This document shows positions 23,441 through 36,148 of a stretch of 64,000 nucleotides of DNA, one piece after another (position 1 is the first letter of the stretch; every line of letters begins with the position of its first letter). The position numbers and the translations under genes were made by a program. The stretch covers positions 33,476,001-33,540,000 of the forward strand of contig NW_026947496.1 in assembly GCF_034190915.1 (NCBI RefSeq), written 5' to 3'. The stretch is from Cavia porcellus (Eukaryota; Chordata; Mammalia; Rodentia; Caviidae). The notes beneath the pieces are model-generated. The model did not search any database. It had not been told where the DNA came from and was given only the letters and a program-made list of their open reading frames with translations.

Positions 23441-24460
23441 GATTCGGCGGAAATAGTTGGGGAACATGAGTAAGGCTGCCGGGGGCCGGGACTGCCAGCG
23501 AGTGGCAGCCGCTCACGCGCGCGCGCTCAGGGACACAGGCGCGCGCCCGGGCCGCCCGGCGGGGCGCAGGGAGGTGGAGGGAGCCGCGGAGGCGGGGGCG
23601 TCGCGGTGCGCCCAGCCAGGCCCGGCCCCCTGCTCGCTCCGCCAAGTTTGCGCGCGGTCTCTGGCGGCTCTCGGTTACCTGAGCTGGCGCCCACGTCACC
23701 GCCACATCATCTGGGTTTTTATATTGCAAGGAAACAGGAAAAGACAGCACAGGGCGTCGCGGGAGCCGGCTAACCGTGGTCAGCGGCGGCGGCGGGGCGG
23801 CGGGCCGCGCTCGGCCGGGCTGCGGCGCGGGCCTGGCGGCCTTGGCAGCGGCCGTGGCGGGGAAGATGCTGCAGTCCCTGGCCGGCAGCTCGTGCGTGCG
23901 CCTGGTGGAGCGGCACCGCTCGGCCTGGTGCTTCGGCCTGCTGGTGCTCGGCTACCTGCTCTACCTGGTCTTCGGCGCCGTGGTCTTCTCCTCCGTGGAG
24001 CTTCCCTACGAGGACCTGCTGCGCCAGGAGCTGCGCAAGCTGAAGCGGCGCTTCCTGGAGGAGCACGAGTGCCTGTCGGAGCCGCAGCTCGAGCAGTTCC
24101 TGGGCCGGGTGCTGGAGGCCAGCAACTACGGCGTGTCGGTGCTCAGCAACGCCTCGGGCAACTGGAACTGGGACTTCACCTCGGCGCTCTTCTTCGCCAG
24201 CACCGTACTGTCCACTACAGGTACCAGCGGTCTCCACCCCCTCACCTGTGTCCCCACGGCGCCCCGTCCCCAACCCAACCCCCACCCTCGCCGCGGTGCC
24301 GGGCCTCGGACCCCGTCCCTCCTCCTCCCCCTCCCTCTGCGGCGACCGGGGGGGAGCCGGAAGCCACCGGGTGACCACCGGGTACCACTTGGGTGCCGCC
24401 GCCCACAGCTCTTGGGAAGTGGTCTCCTCGAGTGGCCACACAGGCTGCAGCGGCTGGTTC
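23440..24460 (+). promoter_or_regulatory. KCNK1: CpG island with probable KCNK1 promoter and 5' UTR
   Basis: Sharp rise in G+C and CpG density over about 1 kb, in an otherwise AT-rich region, surrounding exon 1. Several GC-box-like GGGGCGG motifs occur just upstream of the ATG (for example around 23785-23805), and a CGTCA half-CRE lies near 23692. No TATA box is evident, as is usual for CpG-island promoters. The transcription start cannot be fixed from sequence alone. It should lie upstream of 23866, probably within the first 300-400 bp of the island. Confidence 0.75.
23866..24220 (+). CDS. KCNK1: KCNK1 coding exon 1 (residues 1-118 and first base of codon 119)
   Basis: Encodes the N-terminal part of TWIK-1, a pseudotetrameric (dimeric) two-pore-domain K+ channel of plasma and endosomal membranes. 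The ATG is in good context (gggaagATGc) and the product begins MLQSLAGSS, as in known TWIK-1. Visible features: transmembrane helix M1 at about 21-41, the extracellular cap helices with Cys69 (the inter-subunit disulfide cysteine of TWIK-1), an N-glycosylation sequon NAS at Asn95, and pore helix P1 leading to Thr117-Thr118, start of the first selectivity filter. The exon ends ...actacag before a GTACCA donor, in phase 1. Thr118 is the residue linked to TWIK-1's unusual selectivity. Residues 25 (L) and 73 (P) differ from the human protein as I remember it. Confidence 0.97.
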
Positions 24461-26539
24461 CTTGTGCCGGACACCCTAAGCCAGGCCGTCTGGTGAATCA
24501 GTAGCATTCTGACCATCGAGGGTGATGGAACTATTCAGGGCACCGGGGGTGCGCGCACCTTCCTCCTGACCCAGCCTAGCGTCCCAAGCCGCAGAATAAT
24601 GACACCTTAACGAGTCACCTTCCAGACTGTGTATTTCAGCTCGCGTAGATATTCAGCTGTTTTGTACCTTGAAGGCGGCTTGGAGGCCCCTTACTCAGTG
24701 ACCTCACTCTTGTGACCTCTGAGCCCGCAAGAAGGTCAGGTTCCTTTTCAAAGTAAGAGGTGGGGGTAAGAGTAGCATCCCAATGCCTATGATCAGAGTA
24801 GGGCACCTTGATTCAGCAGTTACTGTATTTCAACTTCAGGTGTGCATGGCTAGCCGTCAACTTTGGAGTGCTACCTCCCGCAGGGCGCTCGGAAACTGAG
24901 TGGCGCCCGCCCGCAGGCGCGGGGAATGCAGATCCATTCGGGTGCCCACACCGTGGTGGATTAGAGCAAAAAGGCCGTATTTTCCCACGCATGTCTAACT
25001 TAGATGCACAGGCTTGGCTCGAGAGATTAACAGGTGTTCAGACACTGGGGAAAAAAATCTCAAAGGTTGTTCAACACGGTCCTTTTTTTTTTTATTCAGG
25101 AGACTTCAATCTTTGAACTATCCATTTTGGCTTGAGCAAGGTCACACTTCCTAGTTAGCAGTGAAGTCTGAGAAACTGGGTCGTGTGGTTTCCCTGCTGG
25201 GAACACTTAGTAACAGGCTCTCCCACCAACACAGGTGAATCAGCCTCACCCGTGTGACTCTTTGCTTCCTCTCCACACCCTCAGCACCTCCCAGGCTTTA
25301 TTTGTTGGTAATCACCTTGGGCTGTATCCATCCACTTGATTGCTCTGGCAGCTATTCCATGAGTAATAGCAGATCCCACCAAAGGCTGGGGTGAATTACT
25401 ACACTGATGTAAGTTTATCCTGAAATAATCAGCACTAGAATTCTGGCCTGTATTTTGATCTTTAAAAAACTGTGTTCTATATAACCCTAAACAAGACAAA
25501 CCTGTTCTCTCACTTTTCAGAGAACGTCTGTCCCTTTGCTATTGTTACTGTAGTTTTTATTTAAGCAAGTACTGTCTCCATTGTCTTTCTCATTCTATTC
25601 AGATAAGCCAGCTGTCATCTTGCTTCTCTTTTCAGATTATGTTTGTGCTAAAGTGAGGATCATTCATTCTTCACAGATCTATTTTCACTGGGCTACCGCT
25701 GACCGGTCTTAGGGTTTGGGTAAACATTTTGGAGAGTGATGATCGGCTCATGATTGGTACTTAAAAGTCAAGACAGGAATGAGAGATGTTATGAAGAACA
25801 TATTTGCTCTTCTCATATGTACTTAATTAAATGTCAAGTTAGTTTATCCAAGATTTGAGGAGGCCTTCTTTAATTAGGAAAGATTATAGTTCCTTTTAAA
25901 AGGGGGTAGGGATAGACGTTTTATTATTGGTATTCAGATTGCATTGTAGTTCCTAAGAAAGTCTGGATTCATGCAAAACAAGGGTTCATTTAGGAAATCA
26001 GTGCAAGGGGCACTTAGGGATAAGCCTAATGAAAAGGTGCTTCTTGGTTTGTAAAACTAGCAGATCAGTGAACTCCTGTTATGAATAAAACCATTCTGAG
26101 TCAAAGGCACTCCTCTGTTAGTTTTGCACTGAGCCATTATTAGGCATTTGATATCCCTTGTGGCTTCAGAACTGGTTCTGTGGCAGAAGGGCAAACAGTT
26201 TTTATATTAAAGCTGGGATAGTTTGTTCCTAGAAAAATATTTCCTGGATGAATATTGGACAACTCTAATCGCAGTTGCTCCTCTTTCAGGTAGATACTAG
26301 TCATGTGCTCTTTTCAACTTTTCTAGCCATGTTGACTACAATCACTGAGTTAATTGGCAGCCAGTTAATTGGTACAGTCACTCAGGTTTGTCTGGAACAC
26401 TAATGATAGGCATCACAAAAATACTGTTCTTGACAGTCATCACTGTAATACAGGTTTATGAACACATTTGTGTCAGGCTTTTCTTAGTTTAAAAAGCCCA
26501 AGTTTGTTTCTGGAAGAAACTGCTGGGTAGTCTTCATGC

Positions 26540-26717
26540 TCTTTTTTTTTCTTGTTTGTTTGTTTGTTTTTGTCTTTTTGAGACAGGGTCTCGCTGTGCA
26601 GTTCAGGCTGGCCTTGAGCTCACTTTGTAGCCTATGCTGGTCTCGAACTCGCAACGATCCTCCTGCCTCAGCCTCCCGAGTGCTGGGATTACAGGCGTGA
26701 GCCACCACACCGGGCTT
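26540..26717 (-). repeat. young B1 SINE
   Basis: Near-consensus reverse B1 (gagacagggtctcgctgtgcagttcagg ... gtgctgggattacaggcgtgagcc) with a (caaa)n-type tail. The flanks tcttcatgctcttttt and cttcatggtcttt look like its target duplication. Confidence 0.93.
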
Positions 26718-27984
26718 CATGGTCTTTCTGGAAGAAACCTTAGGTTGGCTTGATGCAGGAATGTTCTCTTCATTCTCTACTTGCCAAAGACTCCAAGTTC
26801 TTTCTAGCAAACAAACATCTCTTTTACTTCCGTTTATAGGAAAGTGTAGGTGTTTTTTTGCCTCCCCCATTACAGGGTTTATGGCTGAGTCATCACAATA
26901 AAAGACAGGTTGATGAAAGAAAAGCAGACTCATGTACTTAGTATGAGTTTTGTGTGACACAGGAGCCTTCAGCAATGAATGAGGACATGCCTTTCCTCTG
27001 GGTATGACATGGGTTCTTTAAAGGAAGGTCAGAGAGTAATGCATGGCCTCTTTCAGGGAAGAGCAGCGAGGAGAGAGGATAAAGGCTTTTCTGCTTCTGT
27101 TGTGTTCTTAAATGTCATGGTGCCATATTTTGAGGTATCCTGTCCTGGACTCCATCACCCTTGATTCAAGAAAGACATAGGGACCCTCATATGGGAATCT
27201 TGTGAGAATGGAAAAAGAGTTAACAGAGGGAAAGAAGGTACAACAATAAAGGAAGAACATGTAGTTCCCGTACAGCTTTTATACTGTGGCTTCCCCCAAC
27301 CAAGGACTAAGTAACTCTTGGGGAATAAGAGGTAATTTTACTAATGTTGTCTTCAGGAGCCATCTACAACTTTGAGCCAAGCCACTCATTCTTGAGGACC
27401 ATGTGTGAGGTTTCCTGTGAGTTTGCTTCATTCTTAATACATCCAAGCAAGGCCATAGCTCTGTCCTAGAGGTTTGGTAAAAGGCAGTTTTTGTATTTAT
27501 ATGAGATACATAAGCTAATGCCATACTTTGCTGCTTTGTAAATGTGGGATCTATGGGACAGCTTCCAGCTTTCTGTGTTTGCATCATTTGCAGCCATGGT
27601 GCCTTTCTTTAGGTTTGTTCCTGTTTGTAAAGTGATATATTAAAACTCTTACTTACAGGAACTTATTGGGGTTTGTTTGCAGTGGTCTTTGATTTAGTCT
27701 AGTCAGGAGCTACTGAAGCATTGGTAGTTTTTTCTTTAAAAATCGAAGGTGGGAAAGGGATTATGGATGTGCTAGATTGATCTGTAACTTTGAAATGGTT
27801 GCCAAGAAGAGAAAGGTGCTATTACCATCAACACGTATGTATTTATGGAGTGTTTAGAATAGAGCAAGCATCAGCTACTGGGCTTGATCTGGCTACCACC
27901 TACCTATTTTTGCTATTTTTGTATGACTTGAGCTACAAATTGTTTTTATATTTTCAAATGATTAGAGAGGAAATCACATTTCCT
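26718..27984. other. intronic, no gene or repeat recognised
   Basis: No SINE, LTR or coding signal seen. Frames are under 105 codons without motifs. Confidence 0.45.
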
Positions 27985-27998
27985 GACACATTAAACTT

Positions 27999-28113
27999 TT
28001 TTTTTTTTTTTTTTTTTTTTGTCTTTTTCCTTTTTATCAGTACCAGGGATCGAACTCACAACTGCCTGCTTACAAGGCAGGCGCTTATGCCGCTGAGCTA
28101 AGTCCCCAGCCCC
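27999..28113 (-). repeat. ID SINE, TSD present
   Basis: Reverse ID body (tcagtaccagggatcgaactcacaactgcctgc ... gagctaagtccccagcccc) with a T run of about 25. The target duplication gacacattaaactt lies at 27985-27998 and 28114-28127. A young insertion. Confidence 0.95.
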
Positions 28114-28867
28114 GACACATTAAACTTGTATGACAATCACATTTCATGGTCCACAAGAAGTTTTTGGCCTAAAGCCGTGTCTATTCATTCGTGTGTCATT
28201 CACAGCTGCTTTGAGGCTACAGTGGCAGGATTGAGTACAGTAGTGGTGATAGAGACCAATATGGTCACACAACCTAAAATACTGATTTCTGAATTGTGCT
28301 GAGGCCTGCTTTAGAACAGTGCTTAGAAGGAACACTGGGTATAGTCCCTCGTGCCCTTGTTCCTTCAGCAAACTTTCAGTGAGACAGCTCAGCCTCTCTA
28401 TATCCTCATATCATTGCTTATGCGGGTACCACATAGGAATTCCTGGCACCGCCACCCACCGCTTCTAATAACTGGGTAGATTTTACAGGATGTCACTAAT
28501 TTTCAGGCAAATCTATGATACTGCTTTGTAATTTTTTTTGGAGTGAGAAAGCTGTTCCCATTAAGATTTCCTTTTCTCAAATGCACAGTAATCATTAGAT
28601 CTGAAGTAGAAATAACAGCAAAAAGAAATCAGCAGAGTGACTGCAGACCAGAAAACAGCTCATGCTGAAGTGTGTACACTTTCATCTCAGGCCTTTGGTC
28701 TCTGTTGAGAGCGTTTACATATACTTCCATAAATTGAATTAGCTGATTTTTGAGCCTCCAGCTGCCTAATGACACTGCTAAAGGCAAACCTGTCACAAGT
28801 GATGAAAAGACTAATATCTGAAAAAACCACAAAATTAAAATGATACCATTGTTTTTGTGTGTGTTGT

Positions 28868-29036
28868 GTGGTGGTAAGCCCTGGTCTTCACACTGAGCTA
28901 CATCTCCAGCCCTTCTTCATGTTTTATTTTGACATATGGTCTTGCTACGATGCTAAATTGCTCAGCTTAGGCTTGAATTTGTAACCCTTCTGTCTCATCT
29001 CCCAGAGTGCTGGGATTATAGGCGTGCACTAAAATG
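28868..29036 (-). repeat. B1-ID fusion SINE, diverged
   Basis: On the + strand an ID 5' piece (ctgagctacatctccagccc) is followed by a reversed B1 half (atatggtcttgctacgatgc ... agtgctgggattataggcgtgcac). Confidence 0.65.
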
Positions 29037-29373
29037 ATAGTTAAAAGTGTGTGTCCTGCATCCTTTTTGTGTGCAGGCTGTTTGTACTCACACTATTGTC
29101 TATCTATGCAAGCACTGATGAGGTGCAGCCACCCCATTCTTGCCTCACAGGTGGAAGCAGGTGCAGGCTAAGTGGCTTCTCTGCTTGTCACAGTTAGAAA
29201 TGACATTGCCTTGACCTGGCACCAGTGCACCTGACCTAAGATTTGAGCTTTATGGGGGACCTGGGTGTCGAAGAGCTGAAATGAGCTGCATTCTGTCTCT
29301 CAGAATTTCTTATATTAAAGTCCTAATCTCAGTACGTTCGGCTGTGACTATATTTGGAGAAAAGGATTTTAAA

Positions 29374-29550
29374 GACGAGATTCAATTGGGAGGCCGAGGC
29401 AGAAGAATTGCAAATTCGAGTTCCATCTGGGCAATTTAAGGAAGAATGTTTCTCAAAAAAAATTTTTTTTTAAAAAATAGAAAGTGTCAGAAATGTAACT
29501 CAGTGTGGAAGCTCTGAGTTAAGTCCCCAGTACTCACAACCAACACACAA
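29374..29550 (+). repeat. B1-ID fusion SINE, diverged
   Basis: B1-like half (gggaggccgaggcagaagaattgc) plus A-rich linker plus ID-like half (gtcagaaatgtaactcagtgtgg ... aagtccccagtactc). Confidence 0.6.
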
Positions 29551-29768
29551 AAGTGGCCACCTTCTGGTTAAAGAGAGGCCTCAGAAAAAACTATCAACAC
29601 CTTGATCTTAAATCTTCAGCCTCCAGAATGGTGAGAAAACAAATTTCTGTTGTTGGAGTTGCCTAGTGTGTGGTATTTTGTTATGGCAGATCTAGCAAAA
29701 GAAGCAAGAGATAACTTAGTAACTTGTTTAGTGGTATGAGGGAAAAAGAGGGTAAGAAATAGAATTTT

Positions 29769-29871
29769 GGGCCAGGGATATAGCTCAGCAGCACAGCACC
29801 TGCCTGGAAAATGAAAGGTTATAAGTTTGATTCCTGGTACCAAACATAAATACAATACAATACAATATAAT
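29769..29871 (+). repeat. ID SINE with TSD
   Basis: gggccagggatatagctcagc ... tgattcctggtacc, tail (aatac)n. The duplication agaaatagaatttt lies at 29755-29768 and 29872-29885. Confidence 0.9.
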
Positions 29872-29885
29872 AGAAATAGAATTTT

Positions 29886-32800
29886 TTAATTTTACTGTTG
29901 AAAAAAAATGTCTAAAACATTGGACCTGAGTAGGACAGAACTCAATATAATTGTTTATTTCTTGAATCATTAACAATACTGTGGTAAGGCAGAGGAATTG
30001 ATTATAGAAGCATTTTTTTTAATAGAAGCATTTGCACCCAGTTATGGCAATGACAGTAGAGATTTAGTGTTTGCATTGTGTGAGCCCTCCGTGCCTATTG
30101 TACAATACTGGTTTTTCAGTATTTTAAAGAATTTGTGTTTTCCTCCTAAACCACACACTTTCTGTTTCCCAGTTTTACAACATTGGATCACACTGTTGAT
30201 ACTGTGTCTGCTTTTCATGGCAGAAGTGTAAATATTATTGAGGGTAGACTCTTCCCTTGTACCATGTACCTAAGGGGAATTCTGAGACGCAGATCATCTT
30301 TTGTCTCCGCCCTGATGTGTGTGGGCAAATTCTGTGGTCCACAGAGAGGAAAAGGCATATGCGGTCTGAGCTTGTACAGTCCCAAATGCCCTGACTTACT
30401 GCAAGACTGAGTTCAGGAACTGATGAGCCTTCTGCACGGAAGGCCTTTGGCACAGTCATAGTCATGCTTTGGGTTTCATTCTCAAACACCTGGTGGTGCC
30501 AGATAGAGCCAAATCTGCGGAGTACCGACGTGCTGAATGTGTCTGAGTGTGCTGTACTCACATCACCTATTCTGAAATGAGATAAAGGTCACCTCAGTAG
30601 TAGGAAGCTTGTGGCTTTTAGATGTTTTCTTTGCTCGCATGCCCTGTCCCTGTCTTGGATTCAGTTTGGTTCTTTCTTTGTCCATTCCGGGTGGACCCTT
30701 GGTTTTTACGTGGTCCTCAACGTTGATAGACTCTTTCAGAAGCACTTTCAAGACTCTGGCCCAGATCTTAGGTAAGAAGAAAGGCAGGAGGTGAAGGGGC
30801 CATCCTGAGGTGTGGGTGTGTGTTCCAGAAAGGACCTTGTGATTCCCTTTCTGACCCTGAGTCAGACTGATAAGCTTGTCTTTTATTTTCTAGTGATATT
30901 CATAATTCATTCTTTAGTTTGCAAAATAAACTCAATTATTGTGTTGATGAGATTAACTGGCTTATGCTAGACATCAACAGTGATTTTTAAATTTGCTACT
31001 GTCTGCTTGATTCCTTTCTGCATTAGCTGTTCCAAGAGGGGCTGAGTTCCTTTTACATAAAAGCCTGCCTCGAAGGCTCCGTGGGGGAGTCATTAGTATC
31101 AGGAAGGACTTTAGAAGGAAGGCTCCCAGGCGACTCTTGGACCAGGTATTGCAGGTTCATAGCATGGTGGTAGGTAGATTCAGAAGACAGAAAAACAAAA
31201 CAGTGATGGCCTCTGAGTGAGTGCACAGTGGAAATTAGGACTGCAGGTTCCAGCTTTAACATTCTGCCCATGTTAATGCTTTGTTGGGCTCGTAACCCAA
31301 GCTCAGTTGCTTATCCGAGTGTCAGTGCCTTCACCTGCTCTTTCATTGTTGAGGTCTCTTGAGGTTGATTCAGGGTCTGGTTTCACTGTTGGGTCTGCAG
31401 TGTAATCTGAAGGGGGTTGTTAGTACAAATGCATGTGAGAGCGGAGTGTGATAGGAGAAATGCAGAATGACATGTGTCCTCTCTCCTGAGAGGCTCCCCA
31501 AGCTAGGCGCAAACAGTAGCCAGGCCTGCTGAGATGCTGGTTCTGCCCAGCTTCATCCTCCAGACCTTTCCTTACTTCCTGTTCATTCTTTCAAGTATTT
31601 ATCCTTTGCCTGCTGTTCCCTGTAACACTTTTCATGCCACAGAATGTGGCAATATTCCATCCTTATATTAAGTGCTTGTCACCTCTTAGTGAAGCTCCTT
31701 GCTGTCAAATCTGACCCCCCAGAGGGCTGTCCTGGAGGATGGTGAACAATCAGCCTTACTTAGCATAGTTGGCACCCAGTGGATGCTCAGAAGGGCAGCC
31801 CAAGAACATTCCTTCCCTTACCTGTCTGCCTCTTTTTTTTTTTAAATGAAGATGGTCCTAAAGATGTCATTTTATCATTTGATTGACTGGCCAAGAAAAC
31901 AGAGGCCCAAATTGCTAAAGACTTAAAGAAGTTATTCATAGGAAAGAGTGATATGTGCTCCATGTACTGTGGCAGAGCCCTGCCATCTGAAGAGGGAACA
32001 GATTCCTTTGTTCCCATTTAGAACACTCAGCATTTGAGCATTTGGGGATATCACAGTGCATGAAAGAGATGACACCTGTCCCTGGGTGTGGCAGTGTGCT
32101 GGGTTGTGGGGAGGGCACAGTCATGAGGAGAGCAGGCAGAGCGCCCAGTACATTAGATGTGGTCTGTGTTTCTCCGTAGAAACCCAGGGACATGTGTGAG
32201 GGTACCTTGACCATGTGGCCTCCAGGATTTCAGCCTCCAATCAGAATATTTTCTGGGCTTCCTGAGAATGGCACATAAAGACTTCATGGGATGGGAGACT
32301 TGTCCTAGAAGAGCAGTCCAAATTGGCAGCACAGCCAAAAGGTCCCTGTGGCGTGAGCTGAGGAGAGTGCAGTGGAGGTAGGAGGGCAGATGGTTTTGCA
32401 CGTCTTCCAGGCCGCGGAAGTGCAGGGGGCTTCCTCTGAGTGAGGAGGGAAGTGCTTGCAGGTCAGTGAGAGTTGTCCCCATCTGAGGCACTGTTTCAGC
32501 AGGTTTGCCCTGGCAGGTGCCTGATGGCGGGGGTGAAAGAAGAGAGCCTAAAGGCCTGGTGGCTCAGAGTGGGGAGAGGCAGGAAGTGTGAGCTGTGGTC
32601 AGATGCAGGCCTCTACTGGCAGCAGAGCTGTCAGGCTGGCTGATGGGGTGGATGTGAATTGTCAGAAGGCAAGTGTTCACGAGCGACCACAAGGCTTCTG
32701 GGCCAGGCCCCTGGCGGGGGAACTCCTTTCTGCAGATGTTTTGTGGCCAGGCACAGGCTGTGGATGGCAGGGCTGGTGTTGGGCTCTGGGTGTGCTGGGC

Positions 32801-34650
32801 TCTGGGTCTGCTGACCTGGGAGAAGCAGGGGTCATAGCAGGCTTGTGCTTGCTCTGATGGGGTGTTATGACAGCCTCACTGGGAGCAGGGCGACAGTGTC
32901 TCTGTACAGAGTGTCACGATTTCAAGTTGCGTCACTGGCATCAGTTATCTGATTACAGAGGCTGAAGGCTTAAAACATTTTGTTACAGTAAAGGACACAT
33001 TGCCATTAATCCCCTTTGAGTATTCTTTCCCTTTTTCAATGTACTTATCCAATTCATCCATCTTGCTATTCTCTGAAACAGTTCTGGAGCAGTATTTTTT
33101 AATTTAAACATTCACTGTGTTTTCAGATTACCCTGTAAATACGTAGGAAAAAGGAGTTTCATATTAAAAGTATAAGTGCTCTTGATGCAAGCTGCCATTT
33201 GAGGAATACAGTTTCACATAGTTTTAAATATTTCAATTTTCATGCTAAGGAAGAACATCTAGACCATAGTGCTATTTTCTAATTTAATATTATATAAGAC
33301 TGTGGGAAAACTAAAAAGAAAAAAAAAAGAGCAGAAGCATTTGTTTTGTATTTTATAACTTTAACCATAGTCTATTTAGCATTTGATCAAAGAACAAAAG
33401 CTAAGTATCTTTAGCACATTTTTGAGCAATAGTGAATATGAATCAAGTTAGTTTGGAGTGAATCTAGGTGGTTTCTGTTTTTAAAAAGACATACAAATAT
33501 TTTTTCCTGTAGGAGATCCAAGCATTAACAGTATCTCAGCTTTCAGCTGACACGTGTACAGTTTTACAGATTGTAATACTTGGGAATCATCACGTGACTC
33601 ACAAGAAGTCACCTGTGAACATTGACCTATCTTTTCCTTTTGCTTTTCAGTTTCCTGGTTGATAGTGTGAACGAATCCGGAGCCCCTTCGTGTAAATTTG
33701 ACTCCCTCCCATTGCCAATGACCTAAGCACCTTTTTTCTTTTCACAAATACGGGTTTTGGTGTCACCTAAGCTTGTGAGCTATAAGAGGGAGAGTGGAAT
33801 GTTTTTAACTAGAATTAAAAGGCTAGAATGTACTTGCAACTGCAGTTCTTCAAGTGCTTGAACACTGGTTACCAAGGCACTCAATTATTTAAAGCCTGTG
33901 GTTGGGCGGATTGAGTTAATTAAAGAAGCCAGGGAGGCTGCTTTAAAACAGCCTCCATGCCGTGCAGAGGCAGAGGGGTTCAGCAGAGGGGTTCTCGCTG
34001 GCAGCTGAGCCAGCCGAGGCATCTCCTCTCCAGCCACCAGGGCCTGGCATGCCAGCCTGGAAGACAGCATGGTGCGGGTCCTGCAGATGTGCCTTGCTGT
34101 GAATGATGAGATGCTCCTGCCCCCCCATAGCCCAGGAAGGGGGCCACTGTGTGAGCGAGTGAGCTGTCACCCGCCTCTGCGAAGCAACTGATTCTTAGAA
34201 ACCAAGCCAGCAAAGACAGGAAGAAAGAAAAAAATGAACACTTCACAACAAAGAAGGGAGGAAAAGAAGAGAGCAAATTTCAGGTCAGAGTGGGTGGAAG
34301 GGAACCTGAACCCGTGCTAGTTCTCTGGCCAGATGCCTGTCACTTGTAGCAGGGACCTGAGAGAGGCTAAGCAGACACACTGGACTTACACACCAAGACT
34401 TCCTTCTTTGCCTCTTGGAACGAGGATTTGTGTGTTGTTACTTTTTCTCACTGTGCCCGGACTATGTGTTCTAGACCCGTGGTGGTTGGGCTCATGTCTG
34501 TAGTCTCATCTGCCACCTCTCCTGTCTTGGCCCCTGGCCGTCATCCCGCACACAGTGCTCCCTCCCTGATGTCTCCTGCTCCGAGAAGGATGGTGTTGGG
34601 TCACATGGCCACAAGTGAGGTCAGTGTGAAAGGGACGAGGAAGTAAAAAG
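29886..34650. other. SINE-poor part of KCNK1 intron 1
   Basis: About 4.8 kb in which I find no clear SINE or LTR, in contrast with the rest of the window. No exon-like signal is evident. The stretch 32990-33650 is AT-rich and low in obvious repeats, and could hold conserved non-coding elements, but that is inference. Frames up to 112 codons have no motif. Confidence 0.45.
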
Positions 34651-34654
34651 AAGT

Positions 34655-34725
34655 AAGATGTACATGTAACTAACTCCTCACGATAATTATAATCTTTATA
34701 TACTGCAAAAACATGTACTAATGAA
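34655..34725 (+). repeat. retroelement tail, similar to 1575-1640
   Basis: gtacatgtaactaactcctcacgataat ... aacatgtactaatgaaag matches 1575-1640 (atgtaccaactcctcacgatgaatgtaac ... tgtactaataaaaa). Probably the 3' end of one LINE or LTR family. The family is not identified. Confidence 0.4.
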
Positions 34726-34794
34726 AGACAGTCCAGGGTGATGTCATGAAAAGTGAGGTTCATAGATTATTTCTAGAGAAAACATTTCTGCTCA

Positions 34795-35030
34795 ATTGTA
34801 GTAACTGTTGCTGGTTGCTTTTCTGTTGCTGGGACAAAGTAGCTGATGCTTATAAATTAAAGGAGGAGGAATTTAATTTGGCTTGTTGTTCAAGGTATTT
34901 AGTCCGTGGTTGACTGGCTTCAAGGCAGGGCATCATGGCGGAAGAGCATGGCGGAAGAAATCTCACCACGTGATACCCAGGAAGCAAATGAGAAGGGGGG
35001 AAACCAGAGAGAACAACTGGGCATCATGTG
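34795..35030 (-). mobile_element. MaLR-type LTR
   Basis: The + strand reads gcttttctgttgctgggacaaagtagctga ... ggaggaatttaatttgg ... gcatcatggcggaagagcatggcgg, the typical reverse of a MaLR LTR. No internal region is seen next to it. Confidence 0.6.
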
Positions 35031-35547
35031 GTGAGTTTTGTACTTCTTTTCAGGAGCCCACATCACAACCCAATTTCAGTTTTTCTTGCTAGGTTTGTCC
35101 ACAGTTCAGCTGTCAGCACTTAGTTTTGGGAGTTTCCCATGGCTTAAGCCATTGTCTGTCTTAAAGACCATTGCTAGCAGACCATAATTGCATCATCAGA
35201 GGTGGTCTGAAGCTGTCTCCCAGGTCTTGAGTCTTGGGGATGCTTGGGGCTCTCTGCTAGGCCTTGCTCTGAGGCCTTTAATAGAGGGACCTCTTTGAAA
35301 GAGGCTTGGTGAACTTGGGTGTGGTACTGCGTGACATTTCCATGGACGTTGTATTGATGGCTGATGATTGAATATCTAGAAATAGCAGTGAGGTCCTGGG
35401 GGATGGGTAGAAATGAAGTCACAAGTGGTACCTGGTCCTTCTATGACCCTTAGGAACCCAGTTTCCTAGGAGATGGGCTTAAAGCTTTCCTCTTTCTGAC
35501 AGGAATGAAATAGAATATGTAAAAACATATGTACATGTTAGCATTTT

Positions 35548-35640
35548 TATTTTATTTATTTATTGGTACCAGGAATCAGACTCACAACTTTGCGTTTTCC
35601 AGGCAGGTACTTATGCCATTGAGCTATATCCTGGACCCTC
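35548..35640 (-). repeat. ID SINE
   Basis: Reverse ID (ttattggtaccaggaatcagactcacaac ... cattgagctatatcctggaccc). The flanks gttagcatttt and attagcattttt form a probable target duplication. Confidence 0.85.
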
Positions 35641-35936
35641 CACATTAGCATTTTTAGAAGAAAGTCCATGAAGTGTGTGATGTGTGGTTTTTCTCCGGGG
35701 CCTTGCCATGTAGGTCAGCATGTCCACATAAACTTGATTAGCATAATATAGCTAGGACATGTCAATAGCCCAATAAAAATGCCTGCTTTCCTTAGGGATT
35801 CAAAAAATATTCTTGAATCAAAGAATACTTGATTTTATTATAGTCCTTGAAGTGCCAGCTTTGTAAGAATTTGTAGCCCTATTCTCTGTTGAAGAATAAA
35901 ATTCTACTAATTTGATTAGTCTTAACCTGAAAACTA

Positions 35937-36034
35937 TTATTATTATTGTTATTATTATCGGTACCAGGGATTGGACACATGACCGCCTGCTTGCAAGGCA
36001 GGTGCTTATGCCACTGAGCTAAACCCCTAGCCCT
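35937..36034 (-). repeat. ID SINE with (TTA)n tail
   Basis: Reverse ID (atcggtaccagggattggacacatgaccgcctgcttgc ... gctaaacccctagccc). On this strand the tail has become (tta)n. The flanks ctgaaaactatt and ctgaaaaatatt fit a target duplication. Confidence 0.88.
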
Positions 36035-36148
36035 GAAAAATATTATTTATTTTCATATTATTATATAGTGTATTGAGCATACTTAATATTTAGACACACT
36101 CTGAGGAGACAAGTTTTGATAGTTTCTAATGTCTAAAATTCTACACCA

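Noticed and set aside
23776..23865. In-frame upstream extension of KCNK1
   Set aside because: The frame is open but begins with GTG and has no in-frame ATG before 23866. The ATG at 23866 gives the known TWIK-1 N terminus and the usual length.
23457..24374. 305-codon + strand frame overlapping exon 1
   Set aside because: It runs in a different frame from KCNK1, would start at a non-ATG codon, and reads through the splice donor. It is an artefact of CpG-rich DNA.
23770..24516. 248-codon open frame antisense to KCNK1 exon 1
   Set aside because: A GC-rich CpG island has few stop codons in any frame. The sense frame is the known channel, and the antisense product is Ala/Arg/Gln-rich low complexity with no domain.
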